A stretch of 64,000 nucleotides of DNA from Allodiplogaster sudhausi. Lineage: Eukaryota > Nematoda > Chromadorea > Rhabditida > Diplogasteridae. Of this stretch, positions 46,069 to 58,658 are shown in pieces. The position numbers were made by a program, and so were the translations under genes. Under the pieces are notes generated by a model. The model did not search any database. It worked only from the letters and a program-made list of their open reading frames with translations, and was not told where the DNA came from. Where the stretch lies: positions 2,500,501 through 2,564,500 of the forward strand of contig CALZFC010000043.1 in the NCBI GenBank assembly GCA_945643635.1, given 5' to 3'. Every line of letters starts with the position of its first letter. Position 1 is the first letter of the stretch.

Positions 46069-46475
46069 ATCCTCTCTGTTGACTCAAGTTGTCTACAGAC
46101 ATCTTCAATGGTAGTATGTAGTCATGCTCCAAGTTCTCAGTTTCTGCTGCTTTCTCCGTCTGCCAAATCTATTTCGTTCTCTATAATCGTGAATAATCTC
46201 CGTTCCCTCTTCTTCCGTTTCTCTCCACTGCCATTTCCCATGGAATGGGAACGCGAGATAGAAGAAGGATAACTAGAAATGGAGAGAGGGAGATGGTGGG
46301 GAACACAAATTCACAGAGCGCCTTTTGGAGCGAGGAAAAGTGATTTACCATGTCGAAAATCTGATATGAAGCGAGTCTGAGGGCGGGAGAGTTTGGACTG
46401 CTTTTGGGAAGGGGAGAGGGAGAATGTCTTGCTCTTCATAGAGGAATGCCTTCAAGGTAAATAGAAACAAATGAC

Positions 46476-46532
46476 GGGAGAGAGAGAGAGAGTGGGAGAA
46501 CGAGGAAAGACAGCAACTGAAAGAGACTGTGT

Positions 46533-46575
<43 letters not shown>

Positions 46576-46603
46576 GAGAGACAGCAACGGAGAGACACTG
46601 TGT

Positions 46604-46645
<42 letters not shown>

Positions 46646-46678
46646 ATGAGGAGAGACAGCAACGGAGAGACACTGTGT

Positions 46679-46721
<43 letters not shown>

Positions 46722-46749
46722 GAGAGACAGTAACGGAGAGACACTGTGT

Positions 46750-46788
<39 letters not shown>

Positions 46789-46816
46789 GAGAGACAGCAA
46801 CGGAGAGACACTGTGT

Positions 46817-46851
<35 letters not shown>

Positions 46852-46879
46852 GAGAGAGAGCAACGGAGAGACACTGTGT

Positions 46880-46914
<35 letters not shown>

Positions 46915-46985
46915 GAGAGACAGTAACGGAGAGACACTGTGTTAGAGAGAGAGAGAAAGAGAGAGAGAGAGGAGAGAGAGTATGC
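46476..46985. repeat. compound minisatellite with (GA)n spacers
   Basis: About seven copies of a unit of roughly 60-85 bp. Each has a conserved core (GAATGAGGAGAGACAGCAAC, then GGAGAGACACTGTGTTA) followed by (GA)n of changing length. Cores differ by single bases (ACAGTAAC, GAGAGCAAC). The unit length varies only through the GA run, consistent with slippage inside a larger tandem array. Confidence 0.93.
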
Positions 46986-47778
46986 GACAGAGAGAGTCGA
47001 GAAGTGAGAATGAGCCTGCGCCTCTCTTCCGGATGTCCCTTGCATGCTTTTAAGTCTTGGAGTGGACGCTCTTCTGTGGCAATTTGAAGCGACAAGAACC
47101 GTGGCAGATTGTTTCCGAGCTGTTCTTGGTGGAGGAGAAGAAGGAAGAGAGGAGTGACAATGAGACTCTGGCCTTTGCTCCGTCACTGGCTAATGAATGG
47201 CCTGAACTTGTCGCCATTGACTACGGGGCGCCATTTCATCAGCCACTTTCCTCTTCCTTTTCTCCTCATTGTCAGCGGCCTCCATTATGGAGATGGATAG
47301 TGGCTAGAGCAATGCATCGCAAGAGTAGTTATACATTCATTTGCAGTTACCTATCTTTCTTTCTTATGGTCATTCTCTCTATCTTTTCCTTTATCAGTCT
47401 CTTTCACCCTTCTCTCTCTCTCTCTCGTTCCCATCTCCCTCCCCTCCGCAGTCTAATTTATTATTCAATTAATGAATATGAGAAATGTTCAGGGCGCACT
47501 GTTACTTGTGAGGAACACTTCTTATTCTTTTTCGTCTTCTTCTTCATTTTGATCCTCTCTCACTTGTTGACATTCCCAGCACAATTAGCATGCCTTCCGC
47601 TCTCTTAGGAGGTTATTCTCGACCGGATGAGCGGCATATCTCGGGTAATAGAGACGTAATGGAGAGAGAGAAATAAGAAGAGAAATAGAGACGAGAAAGG
47701 AGAGTGGACAGAGTAATAGAGAGAGAGAGAGAGAAATAGAAAGAGAAATAAATATAAGAAAGGAGAGTGGGGAGTATA

Positions 47779-47812
<34 letters not shown>

Positions 47813-48931
47813 TGGAAGAGATCTACATAGCTCTCTCTCTCTCTTCATCCGGAACCCCACCATCATCTCGATGACCACGGTGCCACGAGGAATCTGTCCT
47901 TTCGACAGTCACACTCGAAAACAAGAAGAGAAGCGTGTCTTTCCAGAAGCAGCTCATTTCTTTTATCTTTCTGCGAGCTCATTCTTTCCTTATCTAATTT
48001 TTCGACACTACAAACACGGGAATACGAATGAAAGGCTATGTACCTCAATTTTATTTTTAGTGACTGATTCTTGTTGCTGCTGACGAATTCGTCAGACAAT
48101 GCTAGAAATATTTGTAGTTGATCTGTTCCTCTCCATATTAGACCCATCACTAATGAAAAAACAATTCCTGGCAAATTGTTAATAAATCATTGATCTAGTG
48201 CACAAATTTGCATAGTGAGACATAAATTAAATTACGAGATGTAATTTAGTACCTTATAACTGATTGCTCTTAGTAATGACGAGTTCGCTAATCTGTCAAC
48301 AACTTTATGCTTCAATTCGATCTCTGACCTCACTTAAAGTTATGTGCATCTCTCACTCTCATTTATGAATATTCGTGTCGTTTGTTTCCTTTCTGCAATC
48401 CTCTTTCTCGCTTTCTCTTTACGTCTTCATTCCCGACTTTATTCCCATCTTTAAAACGCGATGTATATGAATTAAATATAAGCTGGTGCGCAAAACTGCC
48501 GCATGAGATTTCTATAGTCAAGAGAAGAGAAGAGAGGAGAAACCTAGCGTTCGCGTTTCCCTTAAGTTTTTCATAATTCAGTTGGCAGACGCATCCGAGC
48601 GACTTCCAGGAATAGCTCGAATTCAAAAGATGGTCGTTTGCGTGTGGAATTCATGGTAAGCAGCTGACCAGGGATGTGGCTAGCATCTTGAGAAAGGTTT
48701 TTTGCACACAAACTGCTTTGCATATGTATGTCTCTTTCATGCATACTTACAACTATGTACATATCCTTTACAATTAGGTCTTAGTAAACAAAATCTCGAG
48801 ATGCATTCTGTATAAATAGATGTAAATAGATGTCGGATGCGTCGTTGCAAGCAGTAGGAGTGCGCGGCCGCGGTCCCTCTCAGTCCTCCCCTCTCCTGTC
48901 CCTGCCACGCCCGGAGTGGTGGAGACTGGAG

Positions 48932-50370
48932 ATGGCAGGCTGGAAGGGTGCGGCCGTGTACTCGGCCGGCCTCTCTCTCCTTCTCGTCCTCGCCCCTCTT
49001 CTCGTTCATCTCCTCTCTGCTCCCGTTTACGAGATCGACCAAGACATCGATGATTCTCTTGACTGTCAGCCATATCACACTCTTTGTTTCTAATTCTTTC
49101 CTTGGCCATTATTATGTTTCAAACGTTCCGTCGATTTCAGTGCTTGAAATGAGCTTCGGCCTGGTTGGACTCGCCGTTTCCATCACTTTCTACCGAGCAC
49201 AGAACGAGGTTTTTGCCTTTTCTTTTGAATATTTTCATTGACTTCTTTAATTTCAATTTCTTTGTGCAGCGAAGTGTCTTGGCAATCGGGTGCTCGTGGC
49301 TGGTTTGGATTGCCGGCTCCTTCATTGTGTCTGTTTTCGCCCTGCATCAGTTGATTCTTGAGGTACATTCAATTTTTTTTTATCATTTAAATAATAGCAT
49401 GAGTAACAAGCGAGGGAATATGGGAAGTGCTGATTTTTCACCACCGTCCTCCGTGTTTGCAAATTATAATAAACTTTTAATCGAAACGTCGACAACTGAT
49501 TTCTAGCTCAGTTATCCAGCACGACATCTTTTAATTATTCACTGTATTCGGAAGGCTTCATTCATTTGCGTGCTTGTGATGATTACGATGCACACGAAAA
49601 GGCGGATGAAAAAAGAACGGGAGGATGATAGAGAAAGGAGAGAAAGAGAGAGAGAGAGAAAGAAAGAGAGTGTGAGAGAGAGGGGCAATAAAGTGAGAGA
49701 GAGGAGGTATGGGTTGTGGGAGGGTAGAAGACATTCTAGGAGCAGACTCGAGAGAATTGACGAACCATCAAATAGTTTGTTATGCAAGAAGGAAGAGCAG
49801 ACAGAAGCCGATGGCGATAAGAGGACGACAAAGAAAAGAACGTATGAGAGAGGGATAGAGAGTGAGAGGGAGAGGGAGTGAGAGGGAGAAAGAGTGAGAG
49901 GGAGAGAGAGTGAGAGGGAGAGAGAGAAGGGGGGAGAGAGGGAGAGTGAGAGAGAGAGAGGGATAGGCCAACGACCATCGACGAGTAAATGAGTCTCACT
50001 ATGTGAGGAACTATTAATGCCGAAGGGAGTGGGCACGCTATAAACGGAGAGAAAGATGACTACAGTCATAGAAAAGAATTCCAAATTATCCCGAAATTCG
50101 ACAGCTAGTAGTGGGTTCTTTGTCATCTCTTACAAAAGAATAAGAACCTTCTTCTCTGAAGTATTTCTCCTTTACTTTCTCAAGATGCTAAAAAAATTTT
50201 GCATAATTTATTAACATTTTTAAAAGAATTCAGTTGGTTGTCGGGGGCGCAGCTCAACTGCCACGTGCAATATTCAACGGTCTTCTCACTGCGAATGCTC
50301 CAGTTTCTGTTCGAGTTTTGGTCCTTTCTCTGTATTTTCTACATTTTCTTGGAATTAAAAAGAAACGTTT
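48932..50370 (+). CDS. small multi-pass membrane protein, unrecognised
   Basis: Exons 48932-49064 (MAGWKGAAVYSAGLSLLLVL..., ending EIDQDIDDSLD), 49141-49208 (LEMSFGLVGLAVSITFYRAQ) and 49270-49362 (RSVLAIGCSWLVWIAGSFIV...) keep phase and each bring a hydrophobic helix. A fourth exon begins at about 50232 after TTCAG. It is open in two frames, one with a clear helix (LRMLQFLFEFWSFLCIFYIF) and one that keeps phase (LVVGGAAQLPRAIF...). An exon may be missing in the 870-bp intron, which also holds GA repeats (49620-49970). A three- or four-helix protein with a short acidic first loop; family unknown. Confidence 0.55.
49620..49970. repeat. GA-rich repeats in the membrane-protein gene intron
   Basis: Two GA-rich blocks (49620-49700 and 49850-49970). 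The second has a GAGAGGGAGA higher-order unit of about 14-20 bp. Confidence 0.85.
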
Positions 50371-50599
50371 TAAATCAAGTTCCTTTGAAGGTTTACCTTG
50401 TACTGGTATTCGTGGCGGGCGGCCTTGGAATCGGAGAGAGCGAAGGAGACCTCGAGAGACTACTCGGAGAGAAGAGACGCAGACGACGAAGAAGAAGGAG
50501 AAGGAGGGAGAAGAAGGAAATCGCCGCAGGACTTCCCTCCTGCCATCTGGTGCACGGTGAGATTTAGCCATTACCAATTCCATAGATTGAGTGGAGAGA

Positions 50600-51931
50600 G
50601 TGCCCAATTTGTTGAAGATATGCAGAACACAATGCATGCGAAACGAAGTGTTTTATAAGCTGAACATCGTAAATGATCTTAATGCATAAATCGATAGCTC
50701 CCTTGATTTCAGCTCAGTTCTCGAACAGTATATCCATTCTGCACGACGAAGAAGACGATGCAACTGTCATTTACTTTGTCTAACACGGATGCCGATTTCA
50801 TCATGTAGCCCCCTTCTTATTCTTCTTCCCTCTGTTACAGTTGCTTTCCTATAGAATTTTCCATCTGAATGTGAGTGAAATTGTTGAAAGAAGAAAGGTC
50901 CAAATTATCGTCAAAAAGTAATTAACAATTTACTTGATCTCATGTAATTAACCAATGGTACATAACAAATTTTGTTACAAGTAAACTCTAATGGTAAGGA
51001 TATAAAGCCTTTCGAAGTAAAAGAAAGCAGGCCAATCACTAAGTTAGTGTATGTTCTATGAAATGACAACACACTTTCTTTGAAGCCGATTACCGAACAA
51101 AGAGCTTTAACAAATTTAGTGTCGCTTCAAATAACGAGTTAATTCAGTTGGTATCTCCAGAAGTAACAGGCAAAAATGCTTACGTGGTTAGTTTCTAACT
51201 GAACCAGAATATCTGCCCCGAAATTAATCCTAGCTTTCTTTGTTCAGTGAGATGTCAGAAATTTGAAAGAGTGAACGCTGCTGGACATGTTGGAGAATGA
51301 GCAATCGAAGACGTAGTCGAAGGAAATCTGATTTGTCCCTAAGAAGGAAGAGCAGTAGGAAGAGATAGAAGAAGCTGAAGCAACGCAGGAGGAGAGAATG
51401 TGGAGCAGTGAAAACTGAGGAAAAGAGAACAAAGTCAAGAATTCTTTGCCGAAGCGGATTCTTCCCCGGGAGAATTTCATGCGCATCTTCTGTATTTTTT
51501 CGTCCTTCCTGCTCACTAGTTTGTTTTACTTTTATTCAGTGTGAACAAAAGTCGACTACTTGATTTTACGATTGCTCTTGTAGTTGTCCTCCTCAGTTCA
51601 GTCTGGCCGTTTTCATTCTCAAGTACATTTCAACTACTTGTCATCTCTTTCTTTGTAAAATCACTATCATATATAAAAATGTATGAAAGCACCTGCTGTT
51701 TCTGCTTTTCACTGTCTTCCTTTCTCATCATCTTCCTTATTTATGCTCACCTCTTCCATTACACTTTCCTTCTCTGGCCCTGCAACCGACTTGCCATGAT
51801 ATCACTGAGGCGCTGTCAAGTCTATTGTTCCCCCAGGGATGTTTCGACACTCCACACATTTTCAACCAGAATAGGGTCCTGGAGCTTCGAACTGGGAGGG
51901 AAAAGGCATCCTGCAGAAGCAGAAAGAGAGG

Positions 51932-51962
<31 letters not shown>

Positions 51963-53489
51963 GAGAGAGAGACAGAAGAGAGGGAAAGAGAGAGGGATTT
52001 AGAGGAAGAGATGAAGGAGAGAAAGGGATGCGAGTATCGAGGGAGCTCTGCTGCAGCCTTCCGCATTGATCTCAGTATCCATGCGTACACAGAGGAAGAA
52101 AGGAAGAGGAGCAGTGGCAGGTCATCTTCCCTTCTCTTTTCAGTCTCTCTCTCTCCTTCTCTCACGCCTTCACCCCCGTTCTTCACTTCTCTCTTTCTCT
52201 CTCTCTCTCTCAGTCTCTCTTTCTCTCTGACTTTCTTTCTTTCTCTCTCTCGAACACTACGAGATCTTACACGTGTATCATCACTGTCTTCCTGCCAATA
52301 GCCCCGATTGGATAATTGCAAACTTAACATTTTTATCTTTTGTTTATTGATACCAGGGTTGCTGATATAATTAAAAGACAAAATGAAGAGAACGCAAAAT
52401 GTTGAGTAAGAGAGTGAGAGAGGGAGAGACAGAGAAAGAGATTGAGAGAGGGAGAGACAGAGAAAAAAGAGTGAGAGGGGGAGACAGAGAAAGAGAGTGA
52501 GAGAGGGAGAGACAGAGAAAGGAGAGTGAGATAGGGAGGGAGAACCACACTTCATTAGTTAGAATGAGTCTTCTTCTCTTAAATTGAAGAAGTCATTCTG
52601 CCGTTCGACGACTTCTCTTATGTGCCATGCTTCCTTCTCGCTCCAATCTCAGCATTCTGAATTCACGTTGCGTTGCTATCTTCTCTATCTCTCTGTCTCT
52701 CCCCTCTGTTCTCTCTCTCTTTCTCTCGCTCTCTCTCACTCTTTATCCCTCTTCCGTTTCCCTTAGCAGCTTCTCCCTTTTCCTTCCCCCTTGCCTCGCG
52801 TGTTTTGTCAGAGAGTGCGTGCAATTAGCAATGCTGCTGCCTCCTTCTCCATTTTCCTTTGAATATGAAGAAGAAGCAACTTTCGCTCTTCTCACTTTGC
52901 TTCAGCCTCAGCTTCCACATTATCATACGCTTAATAAACGGCTCCTTGTTATCGACAAATTGACCTAAGCAGAGGCTTAATTAACGCATAAAAAAATGGA
53001 AGTTCCTATTGCCAGTCGAATTTTGTTGAAAAAAGGTAGGACATTTTTACACATTTCCTGCATAATTGAGTGTATCACCTGATAGTCGAACTCCACCAAA
53101 ATATTCGTCGAATCTGTGAAGTGAGAAGAGTTATTTCCTCCACGCATTTTTGTAGCCCATACTCGGGCTGTGTTTCTGCTACCCTGCTTTTATCTCCATC
53201 TCTCCTTCCCTTTCTCTTTCTCATACGTTACCAGCGCACTATCGTATTCTCTCTCGCACAGTCTCTCTATCTCTCTCTATCTCTCTCTCTCACTCTCTTT
53301 CCTTCTCTCTCTCCCTCGCTCATTCTTCCTCGCATCGAATTTCGAATGCTTCGTGGGACCACGGCACATCCATGAGAAATCCACGGTGACGCCGGAAAGG
53401 TGGAAAACGAGTGAGAAATGGAAGAGAGAAAGCAAAGGTGCAACCAAGGCTTACGAGAATACGTGATGGAAGTAAGATGGGGAGAGAAA

Positions 53490-53527
<38 letters not shown>

Positions 53528-53686
53528 ATCCCTACAAAGGTGGATTCTCTTCTCTCTGAACTCTGTGCTTTTCGTGATTCTTCATGCTCTGTTCTTCTTT
53601 ACTCGATTTCTTCTCAAGCTGGCATTGCTGACCGGGTGACAGCGGCGAGTCCACGACGGGCTTGTCAAGGCCTCCGCGGGGCTCCG
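50600..53686. other. no recognisable gene; AT-rich DNA and GA/CT tracts
   Basis: GA or CT tracts at 51920-52015, 52140-52255, 52405-52540, 52680-52760, 53250-53330 and 53495-53525. The rest is AT-rich. Open frames are either repeat-driven or lack splice support. Confidence 0.55.
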
Positions 53687-54636
53687 ATGAATCCGTCTGA
53701 TTCCCTCGCTCTCTCCGTAATGGCCGTTGTCTTTCTCCATCTCCCTCTTGCATCGGCTGGAGTCACCAAATATGGCGTTGTCGTGAATGGATCGTCAGTT
53801 TATTACCAGCGATTCTTAAGATTTTCTGCCACACCTTGTCTTAAATTCCGGCTGACGTGAAGGTACATACAAGGTGCATGCACTCAGAACCAGAATACTG
53901 GCAACAAAACAACAATTATTCATAGTGTTCTTGAAGTTTCCATACTGGAACCTCTGAAAAGGAGTGTCCTTGACTATTCTGAGGAGTTTAATGAGATGTA
54001 AATCCGTGTGCAGCCTCGGAGATGAGTCTTCCTACGACCATTCACGGATCGCTCGCTCTGCGAATGTGGATGGGAGTTGCATGGACGACGCGATGATCCT
54101 CTCGCACATCCTGGATGGCTACGACCCTCTCCAACTGCCCGGGGGAGGACATGTACAAGTCTCCGTTGAGGTCAGCCACATTCCATTCTCAGAGTCACAG
54201 CCTTGCTTTCTTCAGATTTGGGTGCAAGAAGTGTCGAAGATCATCGAGATCACGAGTGAGTTCGAGTTGGATGTGTACGTGACTGAACGATGGCTCGACC
54301 CCTCCCTCGCCTACTCTCATCTCAACCCTTGCAAGAGGTTCACTTTCTGTCAAAGTTGATAAAACGGTGTCTCTTCTTCACATATCCACAACTGAATTCT
54401 CCTTGAATGCAAATATAGTATAAATATAATATTGCTTCAGCAACATCTCCGTGGATGGCGGGAAAGTGCTGCCTCAGATCTGGAATCCGCATGCCTGCTT
54501 CGTGAACAGCAAGGACGCCTCCGTGCATCGCAGTCCCTTCAGCAACATCTTCCTGCAGATCTACTCCAATGGCAGCATTTGGCACAACTATCGGTTCTCT
54601 TTCTCCCTCTCTCTCTCCCTCTCCCCTCTATCTCTC

Positions 54637-54677
<41 letters not shown>

Positions 54678-56504
54678 CTCTGTCCTTCCCTTATGCATCG
54701 TAAATTTTGTTCATATGTACATATGTACATACATACTAATTATAATAGAATTTTATTTATCTTTTAATTTTCTTTACTTCACACCTCCAATATATGTATG
54801 TATATACATATGTATGTCTAATTAATGAAGTTGTGTTTCTTGAGGGTGAAGATCACGGGTCCCTGCTCGAGCACCTTGCGAACATTTCCGATCGACCAGC
54901 AAAAGTTTGCCATTTTCATTGGAAGCAAACGTTATCGCCACCATTACAAGTAAACCATGAGTGCAATTTCAGATGTATGTTATTCTACGAGAGCTTCACT
55001 CATAACTACCACCAGGTTGGGAAGACAACAGTCACTGCAAGAAAAGGCCAAAACAATAGAGGGAGAGGAGGGAAGAGTGATAGAGAGAGAAGAGGGAGAG
55101 AGGAGGGAGTGAAGAGAGAATGAGTTCTGTTTGAGGTGGAGCTGAAATGGATAGAGAGCGTTCCACCCATCACAGTTCTGAAGGGCAACATCACTCTGCC
55201 CGACTACGTCCTCGTGGACTTCCACGCCACCAGCGAACTTAGAGTACATCTTCTATCGCTTTTTCTGCACTTTTTTCTTTCATTAATTTTTTATTTTTGC
55301 TTTCCTCGTTACAAGTTTATTTATTCTTGTTAAATACATACATATGTGATTCTCTTTATTATCAATCTAATTTTTCCAGCTGTACCCACCTGGAATTTTC
55401 AACGAACTCATTGCAACATTTACATTCCAACGGCTCTACGGATTCTATATCTTGCAAGTCAGTTGCTTGGCATCGCTAGTTCACTTTTTTCCGCTTCATC
55501 TAAGCCGTTGTGAATATTCACGTTTCGGAATAATTCATTTAAGGTTTACGTGCCCGCTTACATCTCCGTCTTCATTTCATGGGTAAGCGAGATCGCTTGG
55601 TGTTGATGTATTGTTTCACCTTCGTGATCTACATAGCACATACTTACTCGATCTCTCTGTCCATCTCCTTATCTCCTTATCTCTTTTTATCTCTCTCTCT
55701 ATCAGTCTCTGTTTGATTACAGATCTCTTTCTACCTCGGTTCTAAGCAGATCCCTTCTCGCACAACCGTTGGAGTAAACTCTCTTCTTGCCCTGACGTTT
55801 GTCTTTTAGTTTTTTTCTTTTGTTTTTTGGTGTGCTTCTCCATTTTGAACTTAACTTTACCCAAGAATGTGCGCATGTACATACATATGTATCTACATAC
55901 ATACACACGTACATACATAGATAGCCTGCAGGTTTCAATTCGGTTCCGTTGTCAGCAATCTACCCAAGACGAGTGATGTCAAAGGTGGGCACAACACATT
56001 TCATATCCTATTTGATGTCCAATATGATCGTTTTTTTACTATCGAATATTTAACTTTTAAGCAATCGACGTGTGGATCTTGAGTTCCATGGCGTTCATCT
56101 TCGCGTCACTCATTGAAATGGCCGCAGTCGGATATCTCACCAGTCACCAGAGCCCCAATACTGATAGGTTACTGTAGACAACAACTGATCATTCTCAAAG
56201 GAAGGAATCTGGAGACATTTCCTGCCATTTAGATGCAATTGCTCATGGATGTGTATGAAATGCCCAGAGTGGACGGCTGACAAGTTGGATACGGTAGGAG
56301 AGTTATCATTTCTTTTGGAGATCTTTCATTGACTTCCTTCAGGCCTCCGCTCTTCTCTTCCCTACTTTTTTTGTGTTCTTCAACATTTGGTATTGGTTCG
56401 TGTTCCTGGGGTCAGTTCTGATCTTTTCATTGCCTTGGAGATTCTTCGTGTCCGATCTGAGCAGACTGAGTTTTCCTTGTCACCATTCAGATACTCGCTA
56501 TTAA
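53687..56504 (+). CDS. Cys-loop ligand-gated ion channel subunit, anion type (nematode ACC/LGC-like)
   Basis: Fourteen exons (53687-53793, 54014-54170, 54216-54337, 54441-54593, 54845-54904, 54973-55015, 55136-55243, 55380-55457, 55544-55582, 55723-55796, 55932-55984, 56062-56167, 56233-56293, 56343-56504) keep phase and give 440 residues. Signal peptide ([15 protein letters not shown]), ligand-binding domain with [19 protein letters not shown] and the Cys-loop [15 protein letters not shown] (C-X13-C, rejoined across an intron), M1 ([20 protein letters not shown]), M2 ([20 protein letters not shown]), M3 ([19 protein letters not shown]), short M3-M4 loop, M4 ([19 protein letters not shown]). 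PSR before M2 stands where anion channels have PAR. The M2-M3 segment is like nematode acetylcholine-gated chloride channels; the ligand is not proven. The M3-M4 loop has four clustered cysteines ([10 protein letters not shown]). Confidence 0.93.
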
Positions 56505-58658
56505 CTAGCAAAATACATTGAAAAGAAAGAATACTTCTGGTACCTTTTTCATCCGTCTCCTGCATTCAAATAGCTGTGTAGATGTAGTAGTGTCCATTTC
56601 TTTTTGCATGAAGCTTAAATCTGTCACTTTGTTAAGCTACATATTCCTTTTTTAATTTCCATAAAGAACGCCAAGATTTTGATAAAAATATCAGATTTTC
56701 AAAAAGTCTATTTAAGGAAGGAGGGCAAAAAAGTTCTTCCATGGATGTTGCATTCTACATATTCCCTAGTTGTTTAACCGAATGAAACTTCCTTCTGGAT
56801 GCAATATTCTCTTCTAAGCTCCATTTCAGCTCGTAGTTCACATGAGCCTCCTCGTCTTCTTCTCTGTGCCGTCCACTATCTCCACACTCTCTCCTTCTGT
56901 CATGCTCTCTTTCACTTTCTGTCCCTCTCTCACTTCGATCGGGAACTAACAGCTCGCCTGGTTGTCTCTCCATCGTCTTCTATCTTTTGTGTTTAGGCGT
57001 GTCTATCTGTGATACAAATGCATGCACGAAGTCGTTGTTTACTGTCTATCAGTTTAAGAAAAGGTATCATTGATTTGTAAACGAGATTTTACCGCATGCA
57101 ATGATTATGTTGACACCTTATAAAGGAACGATTTTGACGAACATGTATCATAAACACATAAAAGGAATGCCTGTCGGTTTTGTACTGATTGTCTGTTTAT
57201 TATGACCTTTTCATCTTTAACTTCTTCCTCGACTAATTGATTGAGAAAGTCGGCATGACTGACTAATTCAGCCGGTTGCTGATGACTCGCTGAGAATGAG
57301 AAGAGAAGGATGCGGAGTGTCTTCCCTCTTCCTCGTCTACCGTACTCAAGTGCTTCTCCTCTTTCTTTCCCTGTCCCTCACTCTTTCCTCTTTCTCTTCT
57401 TTCACTCTATGCTTCTTCACACCTTCTATTACTTGGTTCTCTATCGTTTTACTGTGATGGGCCAAGGAAGCTGAATTGAAATGACTGAAGGGAAAAGAAA
57501 GAGGGGAAAGGAAAAAAAAAGAAGAGAGTGAGTTGTTTCTTGAGGAGCGTGACGAGGGCGAACATGATTGCACCTGCGTAGCTGCTGCTTGGAATGGAAG
57601 TCTTCTTCCTTCTCCTTTGCTCAATTCCTTTTCTTCTCCAACGCTATATTATTTTGAATTTACATGATTTGTTTGTTGATGTTCAAATCGCTTATTCAAT
57701 GAAAAATTTAAAGCTAAGAAAAGACGTCGGGTCATGCTTCTTCTTTGTTGGAATGCGATTTTCAATTGTGTGCAAAATTTTTTCAATTGTAATCAAGGTC
57801 AACGGTCATTGAGGTTTTCATTCAAATTAAACAAAAAACTAGATTAGGAAAGAAACATTTGATGAAAAATAAATAAAGGCTTCTTCTCCCTTTGTATTTC
57901 AAGTGAGCTAACACTCGAGGCTGTCTGCGGCACCAAAGTTTTATTGAATGATTAGAGATAATGAGAAAGAGAACAAGAGAAAAAATTGAGATAGTTTAAG
58001 TAAAATAAGGCAGATGTTGCCTGAAAGAGTTGGATTCGCAACCGAAATAACGTCGTCTACGTTTCTAACAATTTTCGTCGTGATTGGAATGACATTCGCT
58101 GTGTCCCCGCTGCATCTCACACAGTCCTTATCACTCTTTCCCGCTCTTTCTCTCTCTCTCTTTTCTATCTCTCTCTTTTCTCTCTCTCTCTCTTTCTTTT
58201 TCTCTTTTTATCTCCACTGCTTTAATATCTACGAGTAATACAAATGTACATCGACTAGTCTCAAAGTCATCTTCAAAGAACAAGGCATGTTCACCACTGA
58301 AATTCGCACTGGATTTGTCTAAGTCTCTTGTATTGTGTTCAGCAAGAACTTTGTGTTATTTAACCAGCAGAAGATAACGAAAAGCGTGTGGAGTTCAATT
58401 AAAATATCAAATGATTTCATACACCATTCTTCAAATTCTTTAAATAGTGCGATGATTCGGTAGAGAATTGTAATGAATTCAGTAATTCTTAAAGAAGTAG
58501 GGCCATAAGTAAATAGTTAAGAAAGGAAGTCTCTCCTAATTTGTTTTTTTTTGCCTTACGAGGAAGCAGGATGTCCTTCACTGAAAGGTAGTGAATTCTG
58601 ACATGCCAGGTTCTTCTCTGTACAATTCCAAGTTAACATAGATGATGTCGGGAATGGT
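56505..58658. other. intergenic interval, no gene seen
   Basis: Mostly AT-rich with a short CT tract (58140-58220). It lies between the stops of two convergent genes (channel and cystatin), so it holds their 3' ends. Open frames of 60-90 codons here show no family resemblance. Confidence 0.55.

Larger units (their letters stand above)
43902..48931. other. repeat-rich interval between DUS4L and the membrane-protein gene
   Basis: Apart from the doubtful exons at 44203-45443 I see GA/CT tracts (46010-46070, 47640-47845), a minisatellite (46476-46985) and AT-rich sequence. Long open frames here are Ser-Leu or Arg-Glu repeats. Confidence 0.5.

Noticed and set aside
47057..47300. Plus-strand frame MEWTLFCGNLKRQE... 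as a gene
   Set aside because: No splice partners, no recognisable motif, and it runs into CT repeats.
54845..54960. Loss of the second Cys-loop cysteine in the channel (reading on to [10 protein letters not shown]...)
   Set aside because: Using the donor at GTTTGCC (after 54904) joins DQQK directly to CMLFYESF and restores C-X13-C with correct phase, so the cysteine is present.
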